From CAVZBW01 sp963773635 (GTDB lineage: Bacteria; Actinomycetota; Acidimicrobiia; Acidimicrobiales; RAAP-2), in contig CAVZBW010000005.1 in NCBI GenBank assembly GCA_963773635.1, positions 1,798,001 to 1,862,000 of the forward strand: a stretch of DNA of 64,000 bases. Direction: 5' to 3'. How positions within the stretch are numbered: position 1 is the stretch's first letter; every line of letters starts with the position of its first letter. Shown here piece after piece: positions 46,718 through 56,384 of this stretch. The position numbers were made by a program, and so were the translations under genes. The notes below the pieces were generated by a model. That model saw nothing but the letters and a program-made list of their open reading frames with translations. It ran no database searches and had not been told where the DNA came from.

Positions 46718-47527
46718 ATGACCGCGGCCATCCAGACCGCCCCGCCGGGGCACTACCGCGTGAAGCAAGTGGCCAAGTCCGAGGTCGTCAAGATCCTGAC
46801 CCTGCGATCGACCGCGATCACCCTCGGCCTCACGGTCGTGGCCGGCCTGCTGGTGACGGGGCTGGTGACCAACGCCGCGTTGCAGTCAACGACCAGGGCT
46901 ACTCGGCTTCGACCCCACCCAGCAGTCGCTGACCGGCCTGATCATCGCCGGCCTGACCGGCGGCGTGTTCGGAGCGTCTGCTGATCACCGGCGAGTACGC
47001 GAGCGGCACCATCCGCACGACTCTGGCCGCCACCCCGAAACGGCCCCTCCTGCTGGCCGCCAAGATCGGCGTGACCGCCGCGGCTGACCGTGGTCTTCTG
47101 CGAGGTGCTCAGCTTCGCGTCGTTCTTCCTCGGTCAGGCCATCCTCTCCGGCGGCGGGGCTCCCTCGGCCAGCCTCGGCTCGCCCGGCGCGCTCCGGGCC
47201 GTGGTCATGACCGGCATGTTCATCGCTCTGATGGCCCTCATGTCCTTCGGCTTCGGGCTCATCTTCCGCAGCACCGCAGCAGCGATCGCCGCCTTCGTCG
47301 GCGTCGTCTTCGTGCTCCCGCTGGTGATGCACGGCATCTCCGAGCACGACCTGCGCTACCTGCCGACCAACATCCTCACCAACTCGATCATGTCCACCGT
47401 CAACCAAGCGCCGCCGGGAGCGCCCGACCAACCGCTTTCGCCGGCCGTAGGGTTGCTGCTGATGGCCCTGTATGCCGCGATCGCCCTCGCCGTCGGAGCC
47501 GTGCTCTTCGTCAGGCGAGACGCTTGA
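46718..47527 (+). CDS. ABC-2-type permease, apparent frameshifts
   Basis: About 275 residues after repair. Six membrane segments are visible, including TAITLGLTVVAGLLVTGLV, LTGLIIAGLTGGVFG and SFGFGLIFRSTAAAIAAFVGVVFVLPLVM, with the conserved LLITGEYASGTIRTTLAATPKR loop that identifies this exporter family. Breaks near 46905, 46975 and 47082 are each repaired by one CG. It ends VRRDA with a TTGA overlap onto the sensor kinase start. Confidence 0.82.
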
Positions 47528-48914
47528 GCGAAGCCGGTGCCGAGGGCAGCTGGGTGCAGGTTCGGATCCCGGAGGAGCGAGCCGAACAGGCCAAGCGACT
47601 GGCCTGGCTGATCGTCGGGGAGCCGTTCCAAAAGCGCAGCTGGGCGGAGCTGGGGTTCTTCCTCGCCAGTTCCTGCCCTGGTCTTCGTGGGCGGCCGTTG
47701 ACCTTGGGCGTGTTGGGGTTCACCGGGTTGCTGCTCACGATCGTGTTCGTCGGCGTCCTGATCCTCGCCGGTGGCCTGCGCGCGGCCCGGGGCCTCGCCC
47801 GCTGGCAGCGAGCGCTCGCTCGGCGGGTGCTGGGCGAGCAGATCGCCGAGCCCGAGCCGTTCAGCCCCCGTCCCGGGCTCTTGGGGTGGCTTGCGGAGCG
47901 TCCTGGGCGACCGGGCGGCGTGGCGGGCGGTGGGCTACTTCGTTGGCCAAGGTTCCGCTCACCCTTTTCGGCGTGTGGTTCGCACTCAGCATCTGGATCG
48001 AGGCGCTGTTCGGGATCGCTATCGCCGCTGACCGGTGGCCGTGGCATCGACGGGTTTCGGCCTTCTGGGCCGGCTGTCGAGCCCGCGCGTCAACGGCGGA
48101 CCGCCAGCCGGGTCCGCGATCCACGTCGGCGCGTTCCTGACCGGCGTCGTGCCTTGCTCTTCGTCGCCCCTGGACCATGAGGCTGGTCGTCTACCTCGAC
48201 CGCCGGATGATGCACCTGCTGCTCGGACCAGACGCCGCGACGTCCCGGGTGAGGAGCCTCGAGGAGTCGAGGTCGAGGACGCTCGACGCGGCCACCGAGA
48301 CCCTCCGACGCATCGAACGCGACCTGCACGACGGCACCCAGGCCCAACTGGTCGCCCTGGCGATGCGGCTCGGTCAGGCGAAGGAGAAGCTCGAGCACCT
48401 CGGCGCCGAAGCCGGCGACGCCGCTGATCTCGAGGCCGTCCGGCGCCTGGTCGACGAGGCGCACCGAGGGGCCAAGGAGGCCATCACCGACCTCCGGGAC
48501 CTGGCCCGAGGCATCCACCCGCCGGCGCTCGACACCGGCCTGGAAAACGCCCTCGCCACCCTGGCCGCACGCAGCCCGGTGCCCACCGCGGTGACGGTGT
48601 CGATCCAGGCCCGACCGAGCCCGGCCATCGAGGCGATCTGCTACTTCTGCGCCGCCGAACTGCTCGCCAACGTCGCCCAGCACGCCCAGGCGTCCCGGGC
48701 GCCTCGCTGAGCTGCGCCCAGCACGGCCCGTGGCTGCGGATCGTGGTGCGCGACAACGGGCGCGGCGGCGCCGCGGTCAACCGGGTCGGCTCGTCCTCGA
48801 GCGGGCTGGCCGGGCTGGCCGACCGGGTCGGCGCCGTCGACGGGCACCTCAGCATCGCCAGCCCTCCGGGCGGGCCGACCGTCGTCACCGTCGACCTGCC
48901 CGTGCGCACGCTGA
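47524..48914 (+). CDS. Sensor histidine kinase (NarL-type), apparent frameshifts
   Basis: About 470 residues after repair. TTG start overlaps the permease stop (TTGA). N-terminal half is a membrane sensor domain: EPFQKRSWAELGFFLAS, VLGFTGLLLTIVFVGVLIL, VPLTLFGVWFALSIWIEALFGI and a final ALLFVAP. The H-box is LRRIERDLHDGTQAQLVALAM (HisKA_3, phosphoacceptor His) and the ATPase region follows (VVRDNGRGGAAVNRVGSSSSGLAGLADRVGAVDGHLSI). Breaks near 47874, 47945 and 48905 fit a lost CG; others (about 47690, 48010-48170, 48700) need other edits. The CG near 48905 restores a TGA at 48912 that separates it from the regulator. Confidence 0.75.
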
Positions 48915-48916
48915 GC

Positions 48917-49582
48917 ATGGCCGGCGCCGACGCCATACGCGTCGTGATCGCCGAGGACTCCGCCATCCTGCGCGACGGGCTGGTCCAGCTGCTGACTGAC
49001 AGGGGCTTCGACGTCGATCCGGGCCGTCAGCGACGCCGCCAGCCTAGAAGCAGGTGGTCGACATCGACCCCCCCGACGTGGCGGTGGTCGACATCCGCAT
49101 GCCGCCGACGTTCACCGACGAGGGGCTGCGGGCAGCCATCGGGCTGCGCCGCGACCATCCCGGCGTCGGGATCCTGGTGTTCTCCCAGTACGTCGAGACC
49201 CGCTATGCGGCCGAGCTGCTGGCAGGCGGCGCGGCCGGGATCGGCTATCTGTTGAAGGACAGGGTCGCCGACGTCGCCGACTTCGTGGAGGCGTTGGTGC
49301 GGGTGGCGTCGGGAGGCACCGCCCTCGACCCGGAGGTGGTGACCCAGCTGATGGGGGCCTCCCGCCGCACCGACACGCTGGCGCGGGCTGAGCGGCCGGG
49401 AGCGTGAGGTGCTGGCTCTGATGGCGGAAGGGCGGACCAACTCGGCCATCGCCGCCAGCTCTCGTCATCTCGGAGGGGGCGGTGGAGAAGCACGTGGCCA
49501 ACATCTTTTCCAAGCTGGACCTGCCGGCGACGTCCACCGACCACCGGCGGGTGCTGGCGGTGCTGCGTTACCTGGAAGGATG
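48917..49582 (+). CDS. LuxR/NarL-family response regulator, apparent frameshifts
   Basis: About 222 residues after repair. Receiver domain: IRVVIAEDSAILRDGLVQLL with the acidic pocket, VAVVDIRMPPTFTDEG with the phosphorylated Asp, YLLKDRVADVADFVEAL with the conserved Lys; then LSGREREVLALMAEGRTNSAIA and ISEGAVEKHVANIFSKLDL, the LuxR helix-turn-helix. Breaks at about 49015, 49050, 49384 and 49459 are each repaired by one CG. As recorded it appears fused to the kinase; that fusion is an artefact of a missing CG. Converges with the DrrAB-type gene. Confidence 0.82.
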
Positions 49583-49590
49583 ACGGCCGC

Positions 49591-51531
49591 CTACTCCGTG
49601 ATCCGTCGCCGGAAGAAGTGCGCCGCCAGCGGAGCTGCGATGATCAGGATCACCGCCGACCAGATCAGCGAGGCCTGTATGGGGTGCTGCATCGGCCAGG
49701 CGTGCACCGACGCCGACGGGTTCGGATTCCCCCACAGCTGGCGCACCGCCGCGCACACGGCGCTCACCGGGTTCCAGTCTGCGATGGCCTGCAACCAACC
49801 CGGCATGTGCAGCGTGGGCACCATGGCGTTGGAGACGAAAGCGAGGGGGAACAGCACGATGAAACCGAAGGAGGCCGCCGACTCAGGGCTCTTGGAGTTG
49901 AGGCCCACGCACGCGGCGATCCACGTCAGCGAATAGGCGAAGAGCAGGATCAGCAGGAAGCCCGAGATGATCGATCCGATGTCGGCGTCGGCCCGCCACC
50001 CGACGGCCAGACCCGTCAAGGCGACGATGAGCGCGCAGAGGCACGAGGTCATGAAGTCCGCAACGGAACGTCCCACCAGTACCGCGGACCGCCACATCGG
50101 GAGCGTGCGGAAGCGGTCGATCATGCCCTCATGCAGGTCCGTGCTGAGCCCAACCGCCGTGCCCATCGTCGAGGTCACCAGGTTGAGGGCCAAGATGCCG
50201 GCAAGGAGGTAGTCCTTGTAGCTGCCGCCACCGGGGATGGGAATGGCGCCGCCAAAGATGTACACGAACAATGCCGTGAACAGCACCGGCTGAAGGGTCA
50301 CGTCCGACAGCTGCATCGGCTCACGGGAGATGTGCACCAGGTTGCGTCGGGTCATGGCCCAGATATCGGCGAGCGGGCCCATCGCCCAGCCCCTCGATCG
50401 AAGCCGGTCGAGCGCAGCCGGCGTGCGCGTCAAGGAGGTCGTCGTCATGCGCGGCGTCCTTTCCAGCTCGTGCCGCCCGTCCCCGTCTTCGCGGCCGCCT
50501 CCAAGCGCCGGGCCGGTCGCGGAGATCGCCGCGCTCTCGCCACCAGCCCCCTCCCCCGCGATTCCGTCCGTCGCTTCGGACCCGTCCTCTTCCTCGAAGT
50601 GCCCGCCGGTGAGCGAGAAGAAGACGTCGTCGAGCGACGGCTGGCGCACCTCGATGTTGTCCACCAGCACCGCCGCGGCGTCGAGCGCACGCACCACCGC
50701 CGTGGCCAACCCGCTCGTCGCGTCGACGGCAGCGCTGAGGCGCCGCCCGTCGTCATCCACATGAACGGTCCCGGCCACGAGCGGCGCGATGGCGTCGACC
50801 GCCCCCGGGTGCGGTGAAGAGAGCGTCACCACCAGACGAGCCGACCGGGAGGCCTCCTTGAGCTCCAGGGGCGTCCCATCCGCGATCACCCGGCCGTGGT
50901 TCACGACCACGATGCGGTGGGCCAGGGCGTCAGCCTCCTCCAGGTACTGGGTCGTGAGCAGAACGGTGACGCCGTCGTCGAGCAACTCCCGAATGGCCTC
51001 CCACACCCGCTGCCTGCTGGTCGGGTCCAACCCGGTCGTCGGCTCGTCGAGAAAGAGGACCGGCGGGCGTGTCATGAGCGATGCCGCCAAATCCAATCGG
51101 CGCCGCATGCCACCCGAGTAGCCCTTGAGCACTCGATCCGCCGCATCGGTGAGCTCGAACTGGTCCAGCAGCTCGGCCGCCCGGCCCCGGGACGCCGACC
51201 GCCCCATGTCGGAGAGCTCTCCAACCAGGACCAGGTTTTGGCGGCCGGTGAGGAGCGGGTCGAGGGTGGCATCTTGGGCCGCCACCCCAATGCGGCGACG
51301 CACCTCGCCGGGTTGCTTGACGACGTCGATGCCCGCCACGGTGCCCCGCCCACCGTCCGGCAGCGCGAGCGTGGTCAGAATCCGCACGGCGGTCGTCTTG
51401 CCAGCCCCGTTCGGCCCGAGCAAACCCAGGATCGTCGCTGCGGGCACCGAAAAGTCGACGCCGGCCAGGGCCTCGGTCTCGCCATAGCGCTTCTGCAGGC
51501 CCTCGGCCTCGATCATGAGCTCTGTGCCCAT
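49591..51531 (-). CDS. Fused DrrA-DrrB-type ABC exporter
   Basis: 646 residues in one open frame. N-terminal ATPase: GPNGAGKTT (Walker A), GYSGGMRRRLDLA (signature), VLFLDEPTTGLDP (Walker B), and the DrrA C-terminal region with NIEVRQPSLDDVFFSLTGGHF. A charged linker (about 325-365) leads to MTTTSLTRTPAALDRL and an ABC-2 permease with six membrane segments (IWAMTRRNLVHISREPMQLSDV, SDVTLQPVLFTALFVYIFGG, NPVSAVCAAVRQLWGNP). The internal ATG at 50448 has AAAGGA eight bases upstream, so a separate permease could also be made. Drr-type pumps export hydrophobic drugs such as anthracyclines. Confidence 0.88.
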   Translation of the reverse strand: MGTELMIEAEGLQKRYGETEALAGVDFSVPAATILGLLGPNGAGKTTAVRILTTLALPDGGRGTVAGIDVVKQPGEVRRRIGVAAQDATLDPLLTGRQNLVLVGELSDMGRSASRGRAAELLDQFELTDAADRVLKGYSGGMRRRLDLAASLMTRPPVLFLDEPTTGLDPTSRQRVWEAIRELLDDGVTVLLTTQYLEEADALAHRIVVVNHGRVIADGTPLELKEASRSARLVVTLSSPHPGAVDAIAPLVAGTVHVDDDGRRLSAAVDATSGLATAVVRALDAAAVLVDNIEVRQPSLDDVFFSLTGGHFEEEDGSEATDGIAGEGAGGESAAISATGPALGGGREDGDGRHELERTPRMTTTSLTRTPAALDRLRSRGWAMGPLADIWAMTRRNLVHISREPMQLSDVTLQPVLFTALFVYIFGGAIPIPGGGSYKDYLLAGILALNLVTSTMGTAVGLSTDLHEGMIDRFRTLPMWRSAVLVGRSVADFMTSCLCALIVALTGLAVGWRADADIGSIISGFLLILLFAYSLTWIAACVGLNSKSPESAASFGFIVLFPLAFVSNAMVPTLHMPGWLQAIADWNPVSAVCAAVRQLWGNPNPSASVHAWPMQHPIQASLIWSAVILIIAAPLAAHFFRRRITE

Positions 51532-51591
51532 AGCAGTGGCGTCCCTACCGGTCGATTAGTAACTTTCCTGGTGGGATGATAGAAGGACGCT

Positions 51592-51607
51592 TACTTGCCG
51601 TCAAGTA
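51592..51607. promoter_or_regulatory. TetR operator candidate
   Basis: TACTTG-CCGT-CAAGTA: perfect 6-base arms, 4-base spacer, between the divergent exporter (61 bases from its start) and the TetR gene (35 bases from its start). Ideal placement for a repressor controlling both. Confidence 0.65.
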
Positions 51608-51641
51608 GGTATGCTCGACCAGACTTCGACTCGGAAAACAG

Positions 51642-52355
51642 ATGCAGATGATCCAGCACGACCAGGCGGCGGGGAACCAATTGGACGAACTCGGCGACCA
51701 GGGGTCCGACGTCCGCTTCGATCCAGCCGTTGACCACGAGCCCGACTCCCAGCCCGAGGCTGGGCGGCACGACACCCGCCAGCGCATCCTGGACGTGGCT
51801 CTCGAGCTCTTCACCGAACAGGGCTACGACGGCACCAGCCTGCGCGAGATCTCAGAGCGACTGGGCGTCACCAAAGCCGCCCTCTACTACCACTTCACAT
51901 CGAAAGAGGACATCCTCCTGGCCCTGCACATGCGGCTTCATGAGTTTGGCAAGGACGCCCTCCTGCGGATGGACAACGGGCCCGTCACCCTCGAGCTCTG
52001 GGGCGAGCTGCTCGACGAGGTGGTCGACCAGATGCTCGCCCAGCGCCAGATCTTCCTCATGCACCAGCGGAATGCGGCGGCCGTCGAAAAGCTCCACGAC
52101 AAGGCTCACGAGGCCGATCACGAGGACATCCAGAACCGGTTCCGCCAGATACTGGGTGATCCCCGTTTATCGTTGGGCCAACGAGTGCGCATGGCCGCCT
52201 CCTTCGGTGTCCTCCTCTCGGGTCTCTTCCTCTCTGGCGACGCCTTCGCCGACACTTCCAACCAAGAGTTGGGGAACCTGATCCGCGAGGTCCTGCACGA
52301 CGTTCTCGGCAGCGCGACAGGACGAGGCTCGTCCTCGGGCCATTCCGTGCAGTGA
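51642..52355 (+). CDS. TetR-family transcriptional regulator of the adjacent exporter
   Basis: 237 residues. After a long acidic N-terminal extension, RQRILDVALELFTEQGYDGTSLREISERLGVTKAALYYHFTSKEDILLAL is a textbook TetR DNA-binding domain; the remainder is the ligand domain. Divergent from the DrrAB-type exporter with a palindrome between, the classic layout for drug-pump repressors. Start ATG 51642 may be up to about 40 codons too early; a later start would drop the unusual extension. Confidence 0.88.
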   Translation: MQMIQHDQAAGNQLDELGDQGSDVRFDPAVDHEPDSQPEAGRHDTRQRILDVALELFTEQGYDGTSLREISERLGVTKAALYYHFTSKEDILLALHMRLHEFGKDALLRMDNGPVTLELWGELLDEVVDQMLAQRQIFLMHQRNAAAVEKLHDKAHEADHEDIQNRFRQILGDPRLSLGQRVRMAASFGVLLSGLFLSGDAFADTSNQELGNLIREVLHDVLGSATGRGSSSGHSVQ

Positions 52356-52698
52356 CCCGGCTGACGAACTGAAGACCTGCCTCCGAGTCCGTAATCAGCT
52401 CACGAGACACCGCCGGATATCGCTCCACGACCCTGGATTGGGCATTGTCGGCTACCAGCTAAACTTGGCACGGCTCAACTCGAGCCATCGTGCCCCTGCG
52501 TCCTTCGGGGGAGGATCTGGGCGTCTCTGTGGCATTCCTTCTGTATGACCAGCGCGTCCCCGCGGGGATTGCGGGCTCCACCCTCACTCTGGTCAGCTGC
52601 AAGAGCGGGCACCACATGTCTGGCGAATCGGATTCGCTTTCCGATGCGGAGATGCTGCGTAGAGCCGAATTCCGTCTGATCGCAGACGTGTCTTCTCT
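52356..52698. other. Intergenic, no gene seen
   Basis: 343 bases between the TetR gene and the glycosyltransferase. The only open frame has low-quality composition and no family resemblance. No clear promoter or hairpin recognised. Base composition is a little less GC-rich than the neighbours. Confidence 0.5.
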
Positions 52699-53754
52699 AT
52701 GCGGATAGGAATCGTGGCACCGCCGTGGCTCCCTGTCCCCCCTCCAGCGTACGGTGGGACTGAGAACCTCCTCAACACCCTCGCTTTGGGGCTACAGAGG
52801 GCCGGGCACGAAGTCATCTTGTGCGCGACCGGAGATAGCACCTGTCCAGTAGAGAGAACGTCCGTCTTCGAAAAGGCCATTGGCGTAGGGTCGGGGAACA
52901 GCGTCGATGAGATCCGTCATGTTCTTCACGCCTATGAGCAGATCCAAGACGCCGATGTCGTACACGACCATACGCTCGTAGGACCGCTCCATTCAGCCTC
53001 CTTCCCAAAGCTTCCGGTTGTCACAACGAACCACGGACCGTTCAACGCCGAGCTCATCGATCTCTATCGCGTGATATCAGGAAGGGTGCCGGTCATCGCC
53101 ATCTCGCACCATCAAGCCTCGACCGCGTCCAGTGTCCCGGTCGCTGCGGTGATCCACCACGGAGTGAATCTCCAGGAGTTTCCGGTCGGCCAGGGCGGCG
53201 GTGGCTACGCTTTGTTCCTCGGACGCATGCACCCGGGCAAGGCACCCCACGTGGCGGCAAGAATCGCCCGCGAGGCCGGCTTCCCGCTGCGGATCGTCGC
53301 CAAGATGCGCGAACCTGAGGAGCGTGCTTACTTCGAGGCGATGGTGCGGCCCGAGCTCGGAGGAGACGTGACCTACCTTGGCGAGGCAGATCGGCCGACC
53401 AAGCTCCAGATGCTCGCCGAGGCGGACTGCTTGCTGAACCCGATTTCGTGGCCCGAGCCGTTCGGCATGGTGATGATCGAGGCCCTAGCTTGTGGCACTC
53501 CGGTGCTCACGACCCACTTCGGGGCCGCGCCGGAGATCGTGGAGGATGGCGTCGTCGGTTTCGTCCGCTTCGATGGATGCGGACTCGTCGAAGCCCTCGG
53601 ACGAGTCCATGAGATCGATCGCGCGGCGTGTCGAGAGCGCGTTGAGCAGCATTTCTCCGTCGAACGCATGGTCGCGGAACATCTGGCCCTCTACGAACTG
53701 GCCATTGGCACCTCCCGCGACCCCTTCGACGTGCTCGTCCCGGCCGCCGCTTGA
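52699..53754 (+). CDS. GT4-family glycosyltransferase
   Basis: 351 residues. N-terminal MRIGIVAPPWLPVPPPAYGGTENLLNTLALGLQRAGHEV is the nucleotide-sugar acceptor-side Rossmann start of GT-B enzymes; ALFLGRMHPGKAPHVAARIA and PEPFGMVMIEALACGTPVLTTHFGAAPEIVEDG carry the donor-binding ExxxxxE motif. Retaining glycosyl transfer; acceptor unknown. 25 bases before the debranching-like enzyme, so the pair may build or trim a glucan or trehalose-type polymer. Confidence 0.85.
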   Translation: MRIGIVAPPWLPVPPPAYGGTENLLNTLALGLQRAGHEVILCATGDSTCPVERTSVFEKAIGVGSGNSVDEIRHVLHAYEQIQDADVVHDHTLVGPLHSASFPKLPVVTTNHGPFNAELIDLYRVISGRVPVIAISHHQASTASSVPVAAVIHHGVNLQEFPVGQGGGGYALFLGRMHPGKAPHVAARIAREAGFPLRIVAKMREPEERAYFEAMVRPELGGDVTYLGEADRPTKLQMLAEADCLLNPISWPEPFGMVMIEALACGTPVLTTHFGAAPEIVEDGVVGFVRFDGCGLVEALGRVHEIDRAACRERVEQHFSVERMVAEHLALYELAIGTSRDPFDVLVPAAA

Positions 53755-53779
53755 GGATCGTCGTAGCGACGATCGACTA

Positions 53780-55954
53780 GTGACCAACCCCTGGACGTTC
53801 GCTGGAGAACCGACCGTCAAGAGCCTTGCCGGAGGTTCGATCACCCTGGTTGAAGGCGCCTCGTTCTCCATCTCTGCCACTACCGGTGACATCGAGCCGG
53901 GCACTGCGCAGGGCCTCTTCTTTGAGGACACTCGTTTTGTGTCTACGTGGAGGCTTCGGATCGATGGCGCGGAGCCGGAGAACCTGGCGCTCGTGGCTCA
54001 CCATCCTTTCGCTGCGACGTTTGTGTCCAGAGGCAAACCTCACCTCGACGAGTCCGACAGCACGCTGTTCGTCGAGCGGAGTCGCTATGTCGGTAACGGC
54101 ATGCGCGAAGACCTTCTGATCCGGAACTTCGGGCGCGAGACCGTCGCCTGCTCGATCAGCTTCGAGCTTGATGCCGACTTTGCTCACCTGTTTGAGGTCA
54201 AAGAGAATCGAGTCCACATACACGGGGATCGCGCCGTTGAGGTGGAAGCGTCAACGATGACTTTCTCCTTCCGAAACCGGGAGCTCGCTCGGCGCCTCGA
54301 GGTGGAATTCCCGGCCGAGGCCCGCGTGACACCTTGCCTTGCGACCCTGGACATCGTCATCCCGGCGAGCGGGGAATGGCGCGCCTCTCTCGAGTTTCGG
54401 CTCGTTGTGGACGGAGAGCCGGTCGAGCTCCGATACCACGGCGAAGACCCCATCAATAATTCAACCCCGGTGACTCGACTACTCAACTGGGAGCAGACCA
54501 GCACCCGAGTGAGGGCGGATAACAACGACGTCACCGAAACCTTTCTCCAAAGCCATCGGGACCTGGGGGCGCTACGGATCTATGACCCTGAACATGACCA
54601 GCGGGCGGTCATCGCGGCAGGAGCACCCTGGTTCATGACGCTGTTCGGACGGGACTCACTGATCACGTCGCTCATGACCCTCGCGGTCGATCCCGGTCTC
54701 GCCTCGAACACCCTGTTGACTCTCGCCCGCTTCCAGGGCGAGCGGGTCGACGACCTCTCAGAGGAAGAGCCCGGCAAGATCCTCCATGAGATGCGGCGCG
54801 GTCTGACAACGGCTGCCGACGCCAGAGAGGGCTCGATCTATTACGGCTCCATCGATGCCACCCCGCTCTTCGTCGTCTTGCTCGGTGAGCTCTTCCGGTG
54901 GGAGGTCGACCACCAGCTCGTCGTTCAGCTGCTCCCACACGCCGACAGGGCCCTGGCATGGATCGAAGAGTTCGGTGATCGCGACGGGGACGGTTTCGTC
55001 GAGTACCAGCGGGCGGCGCCTCGAGGGCTCGCCAACCAGGGATGGAAGGACTCGTTTGATGGCGTGAGCTTCGCAGAGGGGACCCTCGCCAATGCGCCCA
55101 TCGCGTTGTGCGAGGTCCAGGGGTACGTCTACCGAGCCTTTCTCGCCCGCGCCGAGATTGCCGAGAAGCTCGGAGACCCTCTGGTTGCCCGTGACTACGA
55201 GGCGCGCGCGGCGCGCCTCAAGAGTGCCTTCAACGAACGGTTCTGGTTGGAGAAGCTTGGCTACTACGCCATGGGCCTCGATGCCGAGAAGCGCCCAATC
55301 GACTCACTCAGCTCCAACATTGGGCACTGCCTCTGGAGCGGGATCGTCGATGACGACAAGGCGCCCCTCATCGCGGAGCGCCTCTGTAGCCCTCAAATGT
55401 TCACCGGATGGGGTATCAGAACCTTGGCGAGCACGATGGGGAGATACAACCCGGTGAGCTACCACAACGGTTCGGTCTGGCCTCACGACAGCGCGATTTG
55501 TGCCGCAGGACTCGCTCGATACGGATTCCTCGAGGAGGCCGCGGCGGTTGCGGTTGGGCTATTCCAGGCCGCAAAGGTCTTTGGCGGCAGATTGCCCGAG
55601 CTCTTCTGCGGTTTCGACCGCGGGGCGTTCCCCTTTCCCATCCCCTACCCTGCATCCTGTTCACCCCAGGCTTGGGCCTCGGCCTCCCCGTTCTCGCTGC
55701 TCCAGACCGTGCTTCTCCGGTTGAAGCCCTCTATCCCCGACGGCGAGGTGGCCTGCGCCCCGTACATCCCCGAGGCGTTTGGGAGCCTACGCGTCGAGAA
55801 CCTGCTCTTGGCCGGCGCTCGCGTTTCGATCAGCGCGACCGGGGCCGAGGCCAGCGTGACCGGTCTCCCCCACAACGTTGAAGTGAAGCCTCAACTGGGA
55901 CCACCGTTAAGGCCTCGTGAAGGCACGAACCGACCTCGACCGCCCAACGTCTGA
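53780..55954 (+). CDS. Glycogen-debranching-like glucosidase (GDE N-terminal plus alpha/alpha barrel)
   Basis: 724 residues, GTG start (VTNPWTFAGEPTVKSLAGGSITLVEG). N-terminal beta domain (about 1-250) matches the bacterial GDE N-terminal domain: GLFFEDTRFVSTWRLRIDG and YVGNGMREDLLIRNFG. The C-terminal part is an alpha/alpha-toroid: AAGAPWFMTLFGRDSLITSLMTL, GSIDATPLFVVLLGELFRW, ANQGWKDSFDGVSFAEGTLANAPIALCEVQGY, and NGSVWPHDSAICAAGLARYG, with acidic residues in the usual inverting-glucosidase places. Members are annotated as amylo-alpha-1,6-glucosidases but exact linkage is untested. Forms a pair with the GT4 gene. Confidence 0.85.
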   Translation: MTNPWTFAGEPTVKSLAGGSITLVEGASFSISATTGDIEPGTAQGLFFEDTRFVSTWRLRIDGAEPENLALVAHHPFAATFVSRGKPHLDESDSTLFVERSRYVGNGMREDLLIRNFGRETVACSISFELDADFAHLFEVKENRVHIHGDRAVEVEASTMTFSFRNRELARRLEVEFPAEARVTPCLATLDIVIPASGEWRASLEFRLVVDGEPVELRYHGEDPINNSTPVTRLLNWEQTSTRVRADNNDVTETFLQSHRDLGALRIYDPEHDQRAVIAAGAPWFMTLFGRDSLITSLMTLAVDPGLASNTLLTLARFQGERVDDLSEEEPGKILHEMRRGLTTAADAREGSIYYGSIDATPLFVVLLGELFRWEVDHQLVVQLLPHADRALAWIEEFGDRDGDGFVEYQRAAPRGLANQGWKDSFDGVSFAEGTLANAPIALCEVQGYVYRAFLARAEIAEKLGDPLVARDYEARAARLKSAFNERFWLEKLGYYAMGLDAEKRPIDSLSSNIGHCLWSGIVDDDKAPLIAERLCSPQMFTGWGIRTLASTMGRYNPVSYHNGSVWPHDSAICAAGLARYGFLEEAAAVAVGLFQAAKVFGGRLPELFCGFDRGAFPFPIPYPASCSPQAWASASPFSLLQTVLLRLKPSIPDGEVACAPYIPEAFGSLRVENLLLAGARVSISATGAEASVTGLPHNVEVKPQLGPPLRPREGTNRPRPPNV

Positions 55955-55983
55955 GGGTGACCTCGGGCAGCGATTTTATGAGC

Positions 55984-56041
55984 AGCCCCAACGGGATTCG
56001 AACCCGTGTCTCCACCTTGAGAGGGTCGTTGGGTAGGGGCT
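55984..56041 (-). other. tRNA-like 3' fragment
   Basis: On the minus strand, ACGGG-TTCGAAT-CCCGT is a perfect T-arm and TGGGGCT pairs with AGCCCCT (56035-56041) as an acceptor stem with one mismatch. Only 27 bases lie between the acceptor strand and the T-arm, too few for D and anticodon arms, and no CCA follows. I read it as a tRNA remnant or attachment-site scar, not a working tRNA. Confidence 0.5.
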
Positions 56042-56384
56042 GACCACAAGGTGAAATGCGGAACGACCTGGACTGTCACCCTTGGTCATGTGTCGTGATT
56101 TTACACTGTTTTTAGACCTCTGACGGACAAGGACGGACGAAGTCTCGTCATGGCGGAGGCCCGGACCGACTTCTGGGCACCACCTCCGATTGCTCTCAAA
56201 CGTTCACCGAGCAGACGGCTCGCGGTGCTGATCTGGGTTTTCACCAGCAACGGGACGATCCCCGAAGCCGACTTGGCGGCTGCTGATTCCTTGGACAAGC
56301 GCCTTTGGCCTGACCCCGTGAGATCGGTCCACCCGTGACGTGAGCCCGTTGCCCAGACTTCTGGGCGAAGGGAGGATCGTCACG

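Noticed and set aside
48177..49255. Apparent fusion of the sensor kinase to the response regulator
   Set aside because: A CG restored near 48905 gives a stop at 48912 followed by the regulator ATG at 48917, the normal two-gene layout.
52490..52708. Small open frame before the glycosyltransferase
   Set aside because: No family resemblance and no good ribosome binding site; it overlaps the glycosyltransferase start.
55984..56041. Functional tRNA or the end of a tmRNA
   Set aside because: Too short for D and anticodon arms, no CCA, and no tmRNA 5' end (GGTTTCGAC) or tag frame nearby.
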